Shown: positions 46,616 to 55,080, counted from the stretch's first letter. The stretch is DNA of 64,000 nt from an uncultured Clostridia bacterium (GCA_947302715.1 CAMYVY010000006.1:1-64000), one strand, 5' to 3'. Notes: a model not told the origin generated them from the letters alone. Numbers and translations are program-made.

Positions 46616-46712
46616 AGGGATCTAACCTTCCAGGACCCACCGGGGCATGGCGCCCCTCCCAAGCATGTTCAGGGATTTCTCCCACCCTACGAAAAGGTCC
46701 TGATGGTGGGTC
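46616..46712. other. Unidentified GC-rich structured element
   Basis: GACCCACC (46634-46641) is complementary to GGTGGGTC (46705-46712), enclosing hairpins GGGGC/GCCCC (46642-46656) and GGGA/TCCC (46672-46683). An overlapping pairing, CAGGACC (46631-46637) with GGTCCTG (46696-46702), competes with the outer stem. The block is GC-rich in an AT-rich surround. I do not recognise it as SRP, 6S, tmRNA or a known riboswitch. Confidence 0.45.
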
Positions 46713-46741
46713 TATTTAGTTCAAAATTATCATAATATACA

Positions 46742-46780
46742 GAACAAACGTTTGTTGAGAACAGATATTCGTGTTATAAT
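46742..46780 (+). promoter_or_regulatory. Promoter with LexA-like box before the ORF6N gene
   Basis: TTGTTG (46752-46757) and TATAAT (46775-46780) are 17 bp apart. GAACAAACGTTTG (46742-46754) fits GAAC-N4-GTTY and overlaps the -35 box, so SOS control is plausible. Confidence 0.65.
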
Positions 46781-46836
46781 GTATTTATAATTACTATAAA
46801 GAAATAATCCATAGTTACAGAGCGATAATTTATGAC

Positions 46837-46923
46837 TTGGATGTTGAACGCATTCAAGAATACGCAGCAAGTTTTCCGCTCAGTAGGACTATCACCGACA
46901 TATTGGAAAGAGAGGTGTTTTAA
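46837..46923 (+). CDS. Possible 28-aa peptide coupled to the ORF6N gene
   Basis: A frame beginning at TTG 46837 reads LDVERIQEYAASFPLSR and ends in LEREVF; its stop overlaps the next ATG (TAATG). It is open further upstream to about 46781 without a start. It may be a small leader gene or the tail of a lost gene. No ribosome binding site is seen. Confidence 0.3.
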   Translation: MDVERIQEYAASFPLSRTITDILEREVF

Positions 46924-47909
46924 TGGCAAAGGCAAGCGATACCAATGAAATAATGCTAGTGGATGAGAGGTCGATGGAAGAGAAAATTTATATTATTAGA
47001 AATCAGAGAGTTATGATTAGTGCCGATTTGGCAGAGATATATGGTTATGAACATAAAAGATTTATGGAGCAGGTAAAAAACAATTCTGCAAAGTTCGACG
47101 ATGATTTTATGTTCCAGCTAACGAAAGATGAATTCGAAAACTTGAAGTCGAAAAAATCGACTTCAAGTTGGGGCGGCATACGTAAAATGCCACACGCGTT
47201 TACAGAACAAGGAATATATATGCTCATGACAGTCCTGCGTGGAGATTTGGCTGTTGAACAAAGCAAAATGTTAATAAGACTCTTCAAGAAAATGAAGGAT
47301 TATGTTATCCAGAATAGAACGCTAATTGAAGGCTATGACGTAAGTGCGATTGCGTTAAAAACATTTGAAAACACTCGTGCAATTAAAAAAATAGAAGACA
47401 ACATGGTCACTAAGGCTGACCTTTCTGACTTCATGAAGCTATTTGACGACAATATGAGTTCTGAAGAAACTCTAATATGTGATGGACAGTTGCTTAAAGC
47501 TGACATGGTTTATCAAAAGATATATAGAAAAGCGAAACATAATGTAATAATTATTGACGATTATATTGGAGTCAAAACTCTTTACCATATAGCCCATGCA
47601 AAGACGAGTGTAGCTAGGACTATCATCACAGATAACCGAGGTACTCATCCTCTCCGCAAATCGGAATACGATGATTACTTGACGGAATATCCCGGTAAGG
47701 AAATAACATTTATAAAGGCTAACAATAAAACCCACGATAGATTTATAGTTTTAGACTACGGTACTAAAGATGCACGAGCTTATCTTTGTGGAAGCAGTTC
47801 CAAGGATTCGGGCAAAAAGGTCACGATGATTATGGAATTGAAAGAGCCCGAGAACATAAAAGACCTCGTTGAAAGATTCCTTTGTAATCCGGAGCTAAGA
47901 CTAAAGTAA
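46923..47909 (+). CDS. ORF6N-domain DNA-binding protein
   Basis: 328 aa. ORF6N domain at residues 15-105 (NQRVMISADLAEIYGYEHK, FMFQLTKDEFENLKSK, PHAFTEQGIYMLMTVLRGD), a coiled middle, and a C-terminal PLD-like region with THDRFIVLDYG and GSSSKDSGKK. ORF6N proteins are phage and mobile-element DNA-binding proteins, often antirepressors. A LexA-like box at its promoter fits a phage-type SOS response. It lies between the truncated gene and the recombinase remnant, inside a likely decayed element. Confidence 0.88.
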   Translation: MAKASDTNEIMLVDERSMEEKIYIIRNQRVMISADLAEIYGYEHKRFMEQVKNNSAKFDDDFMFQLTKDEFENLKSKKSTSSWGGIRKMPHAFTEQGIYMLMTVLRGDLAVEQSKMLIRLFKKMKDYVIQNRTLIEGYDVSAIALKTFENTRAIKKIEDNMVTKADLSDFMKLFDDNMSSEETLICDGQLLKADMVYQKIYRKAKHNVIIIDDYIGVKTLYHIAHAKTSVARTIITDNRGTHPLRKSEYDDYLTEYPGKEITFIKANNKTHDRFIVLDYGTKDARAYLCGSSSKDSGKKVTMIMELKEPENIKDLVERFLCNPELRLK

Positions 47910-47915
47910 GGTAAA

Positions 47916-47970
47916 ATGATGAAATACACAGTAATATATGCAAGATACTCCTCTGATAGGCGAACTTTTA
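47916..47970 (+). pseudogene. Remnant of a serine site-specific recombinase
   Basis: ATG 47916 opens MMKYTVIYARYSSDRR, the N-terminus of large serine recombinases, including the catalytic Ser region (YARYSSD). The frame then leaves the family sequence and stops within about 6 codons, running into the end of the radical SAM gene. Only the first 15 or so codons of the gene remain. Confidence 0.8.
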
Positions 47971-48993
47971 TTAGCAACTAATCATTGCGATAATGCCGGA
48001 AATCTCAGATGGATAAACATAGTTTTCCTTAGAAAGCCTTAGCTTGCCGCTGGAAACAGCAGATAATATATCGCTATAATGAATGCTGCTTGTCTCATAA
48101 TAATTATCATCTGCAGAGACTATCGAATTATATATTTCCTCGGGTGTTAAATCTTTGATATTTCCTAGGCAACTTAACGGTGAGCCGGTATTGCCAAGAT
48201 AAAAATCCAGCTTGTTGTCTATATGGAAAAAGGCCGTTTCTTTGCTGCGTAATTCCGTTGTCACCAAATCCTTGTCCAACGTGTCCATAATAGCTTCTTC
48301 GTTATATGACCTAACCGCGTATTCTATATCCGATGTATCCACGTTTTTAGAAATCAGGAAATCAATCAGCTCACCATACTCATCTTTGTTGCAGCGTATG
48401 TCTTGGTATTTCAGCAGCCTCGGCGTCGGGTAATAATCCGGAATAACAGGCAGGATATTATCATAAGGTATTTGAGAAAGGACATCGGATAGGCCTTTTA
48501 GATCATTCACAAGCCTCTTACTAATCATCAGGCTTATCCATATCTTGAAATCATGTTCCTTAAACAATTTACTTGCTGCGATTATAGACTCAAGTCCGCT
48601 ATCATTATTAACAATGCTATTATGCACACCACGGGTTCCGTGAACGGCAAAACTTACATAATTCCATTTGTTACGCCCTAAAACATCAAATAACTCAGCC
48701 TGCTTCGGGTGTTCAAGAAACGCAATTCCTGTGGTACTCCCGTGATGGTAATAGTTATTTATAAAACTTCCCTCAACGCATTCCAGTAATTCTGTTGCAT
48801 CGGGGTGATTGAATAATTCATTATCAAGAGTAAAAGAAACCTTGTCCTTCAGTTTTTCAAACGCAGGACTCAGTTTGTCCATACACAAATAGAAGTCCGT
48901 GAGACTCATTATAGGCGCAAATCCACCATTAACATAGCAATGCATACAGGTTGTGTTACAACCTGCCACCAATACATCTATGTTATATTCCAT
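47971..48993 (-). CDS. Radical SAM enzyme
   Basis: 340 aa. The radical SAM cluster motif is CNTTCMHCYV (CxxxCxxC) at residues 12-19, right at the N-terminus. The rest is a partial TIM barrel with VSFAVHGTRGVHN; the C-terminal region has PLSCLGNIKDLTPEEIYNSI, like the end of peptide-modifying enzymes but without a full set of SPASM cysteines. Substrate unknown. GAGGTGAC precedes ATG 48993. A 54-aa gene ends 49 bases upstream, which makes a peptide substrate possible. Its 3' end abuts the recombinase remnant, and Cys is its last residue. Confidence 0.88.
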   Translation of the reverse strand: MEYNIDVLVAGCNTTCMHCYVNGGFAPIMSLTDFYLCMDKLSPAFEKLKDKVSFTLDNELFNHPDATELLECVEGSFINNYYHHGSTTGIAFLEHPKQAELFDVLGRNKWNYVSFAVHGTRGVHNSIVNNDSGLESIIAASKLFKEHDFKIWISLMISKRLVNDLKGLSDVLSQIPYDNILPVIPDYYPTPRLLKYQDIRCNKDEYGELIDFLISKNVDTSDIEYAVRSYNEEAIMDTLDKDLVTTELRSKETAFFHIDNKLDFYLGNTGSPLSCLGNIKDLTPEEIYNSIVSADDNYYETSSIHYSDILSAVSSGKLRLSKENYVYPSEISGIIAMISC

Positions 48994-49042
48994 CGCATGT
49001 CACCTCAAATTCTGGAATCCACCAATCATTCCATAATGTGCA

Positions 49043-49207
49043 CTAATCCCAATCCTCAAATATATTTGAATAAATCTCCATATCCTCGAGAATTTTTAGT
49101 TCAATCTCGGTGTGTCTTTCTTTTAGAATCTTCTTAAGCCTTTTCTTTTGCTCGTTTGTAAGCTGGCTGTACTTAACCATTTTAGGTTTTTTCTTTTTCC
49201 CAAACAT
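49043..49207 (-). CDS. 54-aa Lys-rich peptide upstream of radical SAM gene
   Basis: 54 aa. MFGKKKKPKMVKYSQ opens a strongly basic N-terminal half (KKRLKKILKER); the last 14 residues are acidic and aromatic (EDMEIYSNIFEDWD). A GGAGG lies about 12 bases before ATG 49207. The split into a basic leader and a distinct tail, plus the adjacent radical SAM gene, fits a modified-peptide precursor, but a simple small cytosolic protein is equally possible. Confidence 0.6.
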   Translation of the reverse strand: MFGKKKKPKMVKYSQLTNEQKKRLKKILKERHTEIELKILEDMEIYSNIFEDWD

Positions 49208-49256
49208 TATCTCAGTCCCTCCTCACCTATAACATGGAAGTTATCATGGAAATCAA

Positions 49257-50861
49257 CTATTTCGTCAAATCCGATCTAAACACATCCAAATCAATCATCT
49301 TGATGTCGTAGGATACATTGGAAAGGGTCAAAGGAAGCAGCGCTACTTCAAACGCGGTTACGAAAAAGTCAGTGATAACATCCAACGCTATCGCTAATGC
49401 AACCGCCTCCATGGGTATTCCCAACGATGGGAAAATGATAGAATACACTACAGCACCGCCACCGGCCACGGGCGGCATAGATATTGAAACTATAATAGAG
49501 AGAGCTACTGCCGTAGCAATCCACATTGGCGAGCATTGCGTATTATAAACACCCGCAAAGTAGAATACTATTATCAAATAATAGATGGCATTAATAGGTT
49601 TATGTATGACAACTCCAAGTGGACCGCCAAACTTCACCAAGGCTTCTTTTATTCCCAAATCATTTTTGCAGGTTTCAATTGTGGTCCCAAGCGTAGAAGC
49701 GGTTGCTGCTGTTGAAAAGCCAACCACCATTACAGGAAATATTTTTTTGAGTAGTAGAATAGGATTTGCTTTTAGCCTAAACGAGGTAACCATTATAAAG
49801 CATGTCAATGTTAGAACAAATGCAATGAGCAAGGCCAGCAACGCTTTCCATGTCGAGGTAATAGATGCAATATCATTGCCCCAAACAACATCGATTATTA
49901 CAAAGGCGATTATGTATGGTAATAAACTACCGATACGTTCCATCAGATGCTGTATTATTGTATTAACCTGTTCCATAAAGCGGATTACTAAATCCGTTTT
50001 ACTTGCACCAAGATACAAAATTGCAATTCCTACTGCGTTAGCCATGAGTATTATCTGAATTATGTTTCCGGTAGCGAATGGCTCAATTATCGTTGTAGGT
50101 ATCAATCCAATCAGACTCTCGGACATGGATCCAATCTGCGTGACCTCATTAGAACCCGAGGAAAGACCCGGACCTATAAAGGGGAAAAATACCGCAGCGC
50201 AGGATGTGACAACAATAATAATAATCACATAGCTTACCACAACCTTTTTTCCGATTTTGCCAAATACTTTTGTATCTCCCATCCCACAAATGCCTGAGAT
50301 GACTGAAAGAAAAATCATCGGCCCCGCTATACACCCCAGCACCTTGTAAAAGAGATTGCAAACCGGGTTAATAAGGGATTCTTGTATACTCCCTCTTATA
50401 CCTTCAGGTACTAAAATAAGGCCAGCTACAGCAATAATGACAGCTATCGCAAATGAGATTCCCATTTTGGTCATCTCACCCATTGCCTTTTTCTTGACCT
50501 TAAATCTAATAATGTTTTTCCCGTCTCTGTAACTGTAATCGGGTTTTAAATCGAGCCTTGTTAATACGGTATCGGCGTAGTTACCAAGCTCGTCGTCCTG
50601 CATTTCATACGGATTGACGCTTGCTCCTTCTATCTCAATTTGAATATATGGGGAAAACATATACTTTCCCATTGTTAATTCAACTGAATTACCAGAAAGA
50701 CCATTGTCAAGCCAATGCAAAAGACAATCCTCAACAGATAATCTGTAACGAAGAACGTCCTTGGATTCAGCCCCTATGCCATTACAAAACTCTGAGATTT
50801 TGCCTGCTATTTCATCGCATGCTTCCGATGTTAAAATATATTGAAGTTTAATGGTTTCCAT
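49257..50861 (-). CDS. SDF-family (DAACS) symporter with N-terminal regulatory-like domain
   Basis: 534 aa. Residues from about 130 form a dicarboxylate/amino acid:cation symporter: GPMIFLSVISGICGMGDTKV, FSTAATASTLGTTIETCKND, SMPPVAGGGAVVYSIIFPSL and ALDVITDFFVTAFEV. These match the family's Ser-rich and NMDG-like helices, though the last motif reads TDFFVTAFEV. Residues 1-125 are soluble and not part of the transporter family: LQYILTSEACDEIAGKISEF and YRLSVEDCLLHWLD resemble anti-sigma/HATPase-type proteins. The fusion is continuous in frame. Substrate unknown. Confidence 0.85.
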   Translation of the reverse strand: METIKLQYILTSEACDEIAGKISEFCNGIGAESKDVLRYRLSVEDCLLHWLDNGLSGNSVELTMGKYMFSPYIQIEIEGASVNPYEMQDDELGNYADTVLTRLDLKPDYSYRDGKNIIRFKVKKKAMGEMTKMGISFAIAVIIAVAGLILVPEGIRGSIQESLINPVCNLFYKVLGCIAGPMIFLSVISGICGMGDTKVFGKIGKKVVVSYVIIIIVVTSCAAVFFPFIGPGLSSGSNEVTQIGSMSESLIGLIPTTIIEPFATGNIIQIILMANAVGIAILYLGASKTDLVIRFMEQVNTIIQHLMERIGSLLPYIIAFVIIDVVWGNDIASITSTWKALLALLIAFVLTLTCFIMVTSFRLKANPILLLKKIFPVMVVGFSTAATASTLGTTIETCKNDLGIKEALVKFGGPLGVVIHKPINAIYYLIIVFYFAGVYNTQCSPMWIATAVALSIIVSISMPPVAGGGAVVYSIIFPSLGIPMEAVALAIALDVITDFFVTAFEVALLPLTLSNVSYDIKMIDLDVFRSDLTK

Positions 50862-50884
50862 ATGTCATTTTTAACTATCAAGAT

Positions 50885-51511
50885 TTAGTCACCGAACCCA
50901 AACGAAAACCCGGACGATTCTTCGTTGTCATTACGATCTTCTATCATCTTCTCAAGTTGAATTACAATTGCTACTACTTCCTGTTCATACTGCGGTTGAT
51001 ACAAGTCTATACAATACTTGTCATGAATAGAAATCATCTTCTTTCCGATAGTCGCAATCGGTGCCTCATTCCCATCCAACAGATTAAAACTAAGACCGAC
51101 GATATTCCCTCGAATTTGCCATCCGAGTTCCTCTATATTCGTGATGTCGTTGACAATATGAAACAGTTCATTGGATAGCGTGAACTGTCTACCATCAGCC
51201 ATCGTGATGAAATGGATTTCATGCAGGCTTATAGGTTTTTTCTCCAAATGAGCAATCACGTTTCCATCTGTGTCCATGATGTCCGTTTTCCCTTTTATAG
51301 CGATAATGCTGGACTTTGTATAATACTTTACATTCCCCTCTTCGTCAGTAATGTCAATCTGTCTATGTAGGTTGCCAAGCTTCAGCGCCGTATACAACGA
51401 GTAAACAGGCTCACCATAATCAACGACAGTACTTCTTCCCACTTCATCTGCCACTTCATTTACGCCTTCTACCAATTTTCCAAGCTCTTGAAGCTTATCA
51501 AAAATACCCAT
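50885..51511 (-). CDS. LURP-one-related (DUF567-like) protein
   Basis: 208 aa. Tubby-like beta-barrel family: KYYTKSSIIAIKGKTDIMD, VIAHLEKKPISLHEIHFI and GKKMISIHDKYCIDLYQ. Members may be membrane-tethered phospholipid-binding or scramblase-like; no function is proven in bacteria. The C-terminus ends in an acidic, Phe/Gly tail (GFSFGFGD). Starts 23 bases beyond the transporter gene start, so it is probably in the same transcript upstream of it. Confidence 0.8.
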   Translation of the reverse strand: MGIFDKLQELGKLVEGVNEVADEVGRSTVVDYGEPVYSLYTALKLGNLHRQIDITDEEGNVKYYTKSSIIAIKGKTDIMDTDGNVIAHLEKKPISLHEIHFITMADGRQFTLSNELFHIVNDITNIEELGWQIRGNIVGLSFNLLDGNEAPIATIGKKMISIHDKYCIDLYQPQYEQEVVAIVIQLEKMIEDRNDNEESSGFSFGFGD

Positions 51512-51556
51512 AGCAACCTCCTATCTTATCAGCTATAGAATTTCAGCTATAGAATT

Positions 51557-52909
51557 CTAACCCATGGCGAATACCGCGTGAAGGTCCTTCGCCATTTCGT
51601 ATGCGCTTCGATAATCATCCATTATTTCGGTAAGCTCCTCCTCCGTAACCTCGAAACCATTTTCTTTCGCCATTTCATAGTGTTCCGGAATGACCATCTG
51701 AACATCCGACGGAAGATTCATCACATATTGATGTGTATCAGATGCTCCAATATATCTATAATTCGGAAGATCGAAATAATCCCAATCAGAGAACTCCATC
51801 AAAGCACCTATGCGCCCATAACCATCCTTAAGCCCATATACCTTCTCTCCCATTTCCTTTGTTGCCTTATGGTAGAATGTTATACCATCTTCATCTTCCT
51901 TTATTTCCACTTTCTCAACGAACTCATTCGGAAGATAATAATGCATGTCACCAAACTCATATTTAGTGTATTCGGACTCATCAACAAAGGTTGCATAGCC
52001 ACTACTATTTTCAAACTTGTCAATATTGTATTCTGTCATCTTGAAAAAATCCATTCTCAGCGGAGTTTCTTTCCCTATGTTATTACTCTCCCAAGCTTCC
52101 AGAACGTCGTAGTCAACAGGTTCAGGTTCACCCTCGTCTTCCCATCCCCTTTCATAGATGTAGTAAACAATTCCATCCCCATCCTTGTCATAATCGTCGG
52201 GGAATGGCACATCGTTATAATCCTTCTCAAAGTCGGCCTTGTTCCATGCAGTTACACTTGCCTCATAGACGTACTCACCGGCACCTTCACTGTAAATCAT
52301 AAGTGTATATGGCCAAAAATCAAGGCATAGACTATGGTTGTGCGACGCATTGCACTTGATGTATCCGCCCGTATAGTATTCGTTATATGGAGAGTAGGAC
52401 AATATTTTGGTCATTTCATCTATGAATGTATTGTAATAATAAATCGATTCATGCTGAGCAGCCATATAGGTTTGGTCATACCTAAATATAAGTTCCTGCA
52501 TGCCATCCCCGTTAACATCAAAAACGGCAAAAGTATTGTCTTCAAAATTATTGCCAGCGCCTTCTCCGACTACGAGTTCAGTCCCATCAGGTTCCAGACT
52601 ATCCATATAGATGGTCCTTAGGGCTTTTACATACTCGGCCTTCATCTTGTCCGCCCGTTCCTTTTGCTCAACGGCTTCCGCTTCAGTAATGCCGTTCCCC
52701 TCCGTTTCATTCGGTGTCGAAGCATTCTCGTTTGCAGTATTAGCAGCTTCCTCAGTTGAAGTCTCTTCGTTCTCGGAATTCTCTTCCTCAAGGTTTTCTC
52801 CAGCCTCGGATTCATTCGGACTCTCCGTGTTTTTATTGTTACAAGAGGTCAGCGTCAAACTCAAAATCAAGATTACTATTATCGCTATAATTGAAATCCT
52901 TTTCTTCAT
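51557..52909 (-). CDS. Lipoprotein with EF-hand-like calcium loops
   Basis: 450 aa. Signal peptide MKKRISIIAIIVILILSLTL with lipobox LTSC, then an acidic Asn/Glu/Thr linker (about 25-85). The folded part carries Dx[DN]xDG loops: DVNGDGMQEL and DYDKDGDGI, typical calcium sites of FG-GAP/EF-hand-like surface proteins. Function unknown. ATG 52909 was preferred because GAGG lies about 9 bases upstream and the signal peptide starts there; the frame is open to 52933. Confidence 0.75.
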   Translation of the reverse strand: MKKRISIIAIIVILILSLTLTSCNNKNTESPNESEAGENLEEENSENEETSTEEAANTANENASTPNETEGNGITEAEAVEQKERADKMKAEYVKALRTIYMDSLEPDGTELVVGEGAGNNFEDNTFAVFDVNGDGMQELIFRYDQTYMAAQHESIYYYNTFIDEMTKILSYSPYNEYYTGGYIKCNASHNHSLCLDFWPYTLMIYSEGAGEYVYEASVTAWNKADFEKDYNDVPFPDDYDKDGDGIVYYIYERGWEDEGEPEPVDYDVLEAWESNNIGKETPLRMDFFKMTEYNIDKFENSSGYATFVDESEYTKYEFGDMHYYLPNEFVEKVEIKEDEDGITFYHKATKEMGEKVYGLKDGYGRIGALMEFSDWDYFDLPNYRYIGASDTHQYVMNLPSDVQMVIPEHYEMAKENGFEVTEEELTEIMDDYRSAYEMAKDLHAVFAMG

Positions 52910-52999
52910 GTCCATTACCTCACAACCAATCATGTACCAAATTCTTTTTTATAAGTATACCAAACTTTAAAGGTAAATATCCAAAAAAGATATTTATTC

Positions 53000-53028
53000 T
53001 TGACATGTATTTCTTGTGGTGTTAATAT
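53000..53028 (+). promoter_or_regulatory. Promoter of the T-box/trpB2 transcript
   Basis: TTGACA (53000-53005) and TAATAT (53023-53028) are 17 bp apart, just before the T-box leader. Confidence 0.85.
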
Positions 53029-53034
53029 AGGCGC

Positions 53035-53325
53035 AATTAAATAATAAACCTTTGATGGAGAGTAGTAGGTTTGGAGACTTCAGAAGAGAGAGCTGCGGAT
53101 GGTGTGATCGCGGACTGAAAAGGCCAAGGTGAATGGACTCCTGAGGGCGAACTGAACGAGCGGACTTCACAATACAGCTTTAGTAGGAGAGACGGAGAGT
53201 AAACTTCGTAAACAAAAATGCGTATGTTGGTACGCACTGAGAGGGCGCGAAAGCGTCAAGCCGGGTGGCACCGCAGGATAGTATATTCAATCCTGTCCCA
53301 GCAAAATTGCAGGGACAGGTTTTTT
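53035..53325 (+). promoter_or_regulatory. Tryptophan T-box leader with terminator
   Basis: Stem I opens with GATGGAGAGTAGTAG (53055 region). The specifier bulge reads GAATGGAC, giving UGG (53134-53136), the Trp codon. The conserved T-box sequence GGGTGGCACCGC is at 53263-53274. The terminator stem CCTGTCCC (53292-53299) with GGGACAGG (53312-53319) ends in a T-run. Uncharged tRNA-Trp would stabilise the antiterminator and allow trpB2 expression. Confidence 0.95.
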
Positions 53326-53458
53326 ATGTCCTGCCCAAATCTATGATTTGGCGCGCAGGACAAACGCAACCAGTTGCCCAAGAGTACGAGTGCAGCGAAG
53401 TACGATTGGCCGCAACTGTCTGTGGCAAATGTCCTGCCCAAATCTATGATTTGGCGCA
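53326..53458 (+). repeat. Repeated hairpins between T-box terminator and trpB2
   Basis: ATGTCCTGCCCAAATCTATG continues to GGCGC in two copies (53326-53355 and 53428-53455). Each has the hairpin CCAAATC-TAT-GATTTGG. Between them CAGTTGCCCAA and TTGGCCGCAACTG can form a longer hairpin. No T-run follows, so they are not typical terminators. Confidence 0.75.
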
Positions 53459-53559
53459 GACTACAACAAAAACCAACACTCCTGTCCGAATCAAGTGAAC
53501 GTATGTCGAACACTTGGATAAATTGCCGAACAGACAAAAGGCCATAGGAGGTAAAGAAA

Positions 53560-54933
53560 ATGACAACTGAAAAAATCCCTTATAAGATTTATCTTGAAGA
53601 ACATGAGATGCCCACACATTATTACAACCTGAGAGCAGACATGAAGAAGAAGCCCGCGCCGTTACTTAACCCGGGAACCGGGCAGCCGCTAACCTTCGAG
53701 GAGATGCAGCCCATCTTTTGCGACGAGCTGATCAAACAAGAACTTGATGATGAAACCCAAAATGTACCAATACCTCAGGAGATCAGGGACTTCTACAAGA
53801 TGTACAGGCCCTCTCCCTTGGTAAGAGCTTATTGCCTGGAGGAACGCTTAGATACTCCGGCAAAGATATATTACAAATTCGAGGGAAACAACACCAGCGG
53901 ATCTCACAAACTGAATTCTGCAATTGCTCAGGCCTATTACGCCAAGCAGCAAGGCCTAAAGGGAATAACAACAGAAACAGGAGCAGGTCAATGGGGTACC
54001 GCCCTTTCCATGGCTTGCAGCTACTTCCAACTTGATTGCAAGGTCTACATGGTAAAAGTTAGCTATGAACAAAAACCATTCCGCCGTGAAGTTATGAGAA
54101 CCTACGGTGCTTCGATTACACCATCCCCGTCCGACACAACGAACATCGGCCGCAAGATTTTGGAGGAATTCCCCGGAACAACTGGTTCCCTCGGATGCGC
54201 CATTTCAGAGGCAGTAGAAGTTGCAACAACCAACGAAGGATATAGATACGTACTGGGGAGTGTTTTGAACCAGGTGCTCCTACATCAAAGTATCATCGGT
54301 CTTGAAACAAAAACCGCAATGGACAAGTATGGAATCAAGCCGGACATGATTATTGGCTCAGCCGGCGGTGGCTCAAACCTCGGCGGATTAATTGCTCCGT
54401 TCATGGGAGAAAAGCTGAGAGGCGAAGCCGACTATCAGATTATCGCAGTAGAGCCTGCCTCCTGCCCGAGCTTCACAAGAGGAAAATACGTCTATGACTT
54501 TGCTGACACTGGAAAAGTCTGTCCTCTGGCAAAGATGTACACCTTGGGCTCCGGATACATCCCTGCACCGAACCATGCGGGCGGTCTCCGCTATCACGGC
54601 ATGAGTCCAATTCTCTCGGAGATCTACGATCAAGGTCTCATGGAAGCACGTGCAGTTGCTCAGACCGATGTATTCGAGGCAGCCGAGGAATTCGCAAGAG
54701 TAGAGGGTATCCTCCCCGCTCCTGAATCCGCTCACGCCATCAAGGTCGCCATCGACGAAGCCAAAAAATGCAAAGAGACCGGTGAGGAAAAAACCATCGT
54801 GTTCGGTCTCACAGGAACAGGTTATTTCGACCTCGTTGCATATCAAAAATACAACGACGGCGTTATGGATGACTACGTTCCAACCGACGAAGAGATTGCA
54901 GCAAGCCTCGCAACAGTCCCTCAGATCGGATAA
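53560..54933 (+). CDS. trpB2: Tryptophan synthase beta-like protein (TrpB2)
   Basis: 457 aa. PLP Lys in NTSGSHKLNSAIAQ; TETGAGQWGTALSMAC and GSAGGGSNLGGL bind cofactor and phosphate. The N-terminal extension (LRADMKKKPAPLLNPGTGQ) marks the TrpB2 branch, which may condense indole or, in some cases, serine with other acceptors to make Trp. No trpA or other trp gene lies nearby, so it may use free indole. The Trp T-box upstream supports a tryptophan role. AGGAGG precedes ATG 53560. A strong terminator follows. Confidence 0.95.
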   Translation: MTTEKIPYKIYLEEHEMPTHYYNLRADMKKKPAPLLNPGTGQPLTFEEMQPIFCDELIKQELDDETQNVPIPQEIRDFYKMYRPSPLVRAYCLEERLDTPAKIYYKFEGNNTSGSHKLNSAIAQAYYAKQQGLKGITTETGAGQWGTALSMACSYFQLDCKVYMVKVSYEQKPFRREVMRTYGASITPSPSDTTNIGRKILEEFPGTTGSLGCAISEAVEVATTNEGYRYVLGSVLNQVLLHQSIIGLETKTAMDKYGIKPDMIIGSAGGGSNLGGLIAPFMGEKLRGEADYQIIAVEPASCPSFTRGKYVYDFADTGKVCPLAKMYTLGSGYIPAPNHAGGLRYHGMSPILSEIYDQGLMEARAVAQTDVFEAAEEFARVEGILPAPESAHAIKVAIDEAKKCKETGEEKTIVFGLTGTGYFDLVAYQKYNDGVMDDYVPTDEEIAASLATVPQIG

Positions 54934-55010
54934 AAATGCAGAAATAGGTAACCTGGTGCGTAAAGTTTGCGATTCCGCAGAAGCATAGAAATACACCGGA
55001 AATAAAAGAA

Positions 55011-55080
55011 GACTTTCGTTTGGAATGTGGAAGTGTCTGAGCCCGCAGGGCGAGTTTTCCACATTCCCGAAAGTCCTTTT
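55011..55080 (+). terminator. Long-stem terminator after trpB2
   Basis: GACTTTCG (55011-55018) plus GGAATGTGGAA (55022-55032) pair with TTCCACATTCC (55057-55067) plus CGAAAGTC (55068-55075); T-run follows. An inner GCCC/GGGC forms the loop end. Confidence 0.92.

Noticed and set aside
46616..46712. SRP RNA or T-box at the GC-rich element
   Set aside because: GGAAGG on the minus strand recalls SRP and GGGTGG recalls a T-box, but the conserved surroundings of both are missing.
53256..53537. 93-codon frame on the minus strand over the T-box terminator
   Set aside because: It lies inside the leader RNA and reads the complement of the repeated hairpins.
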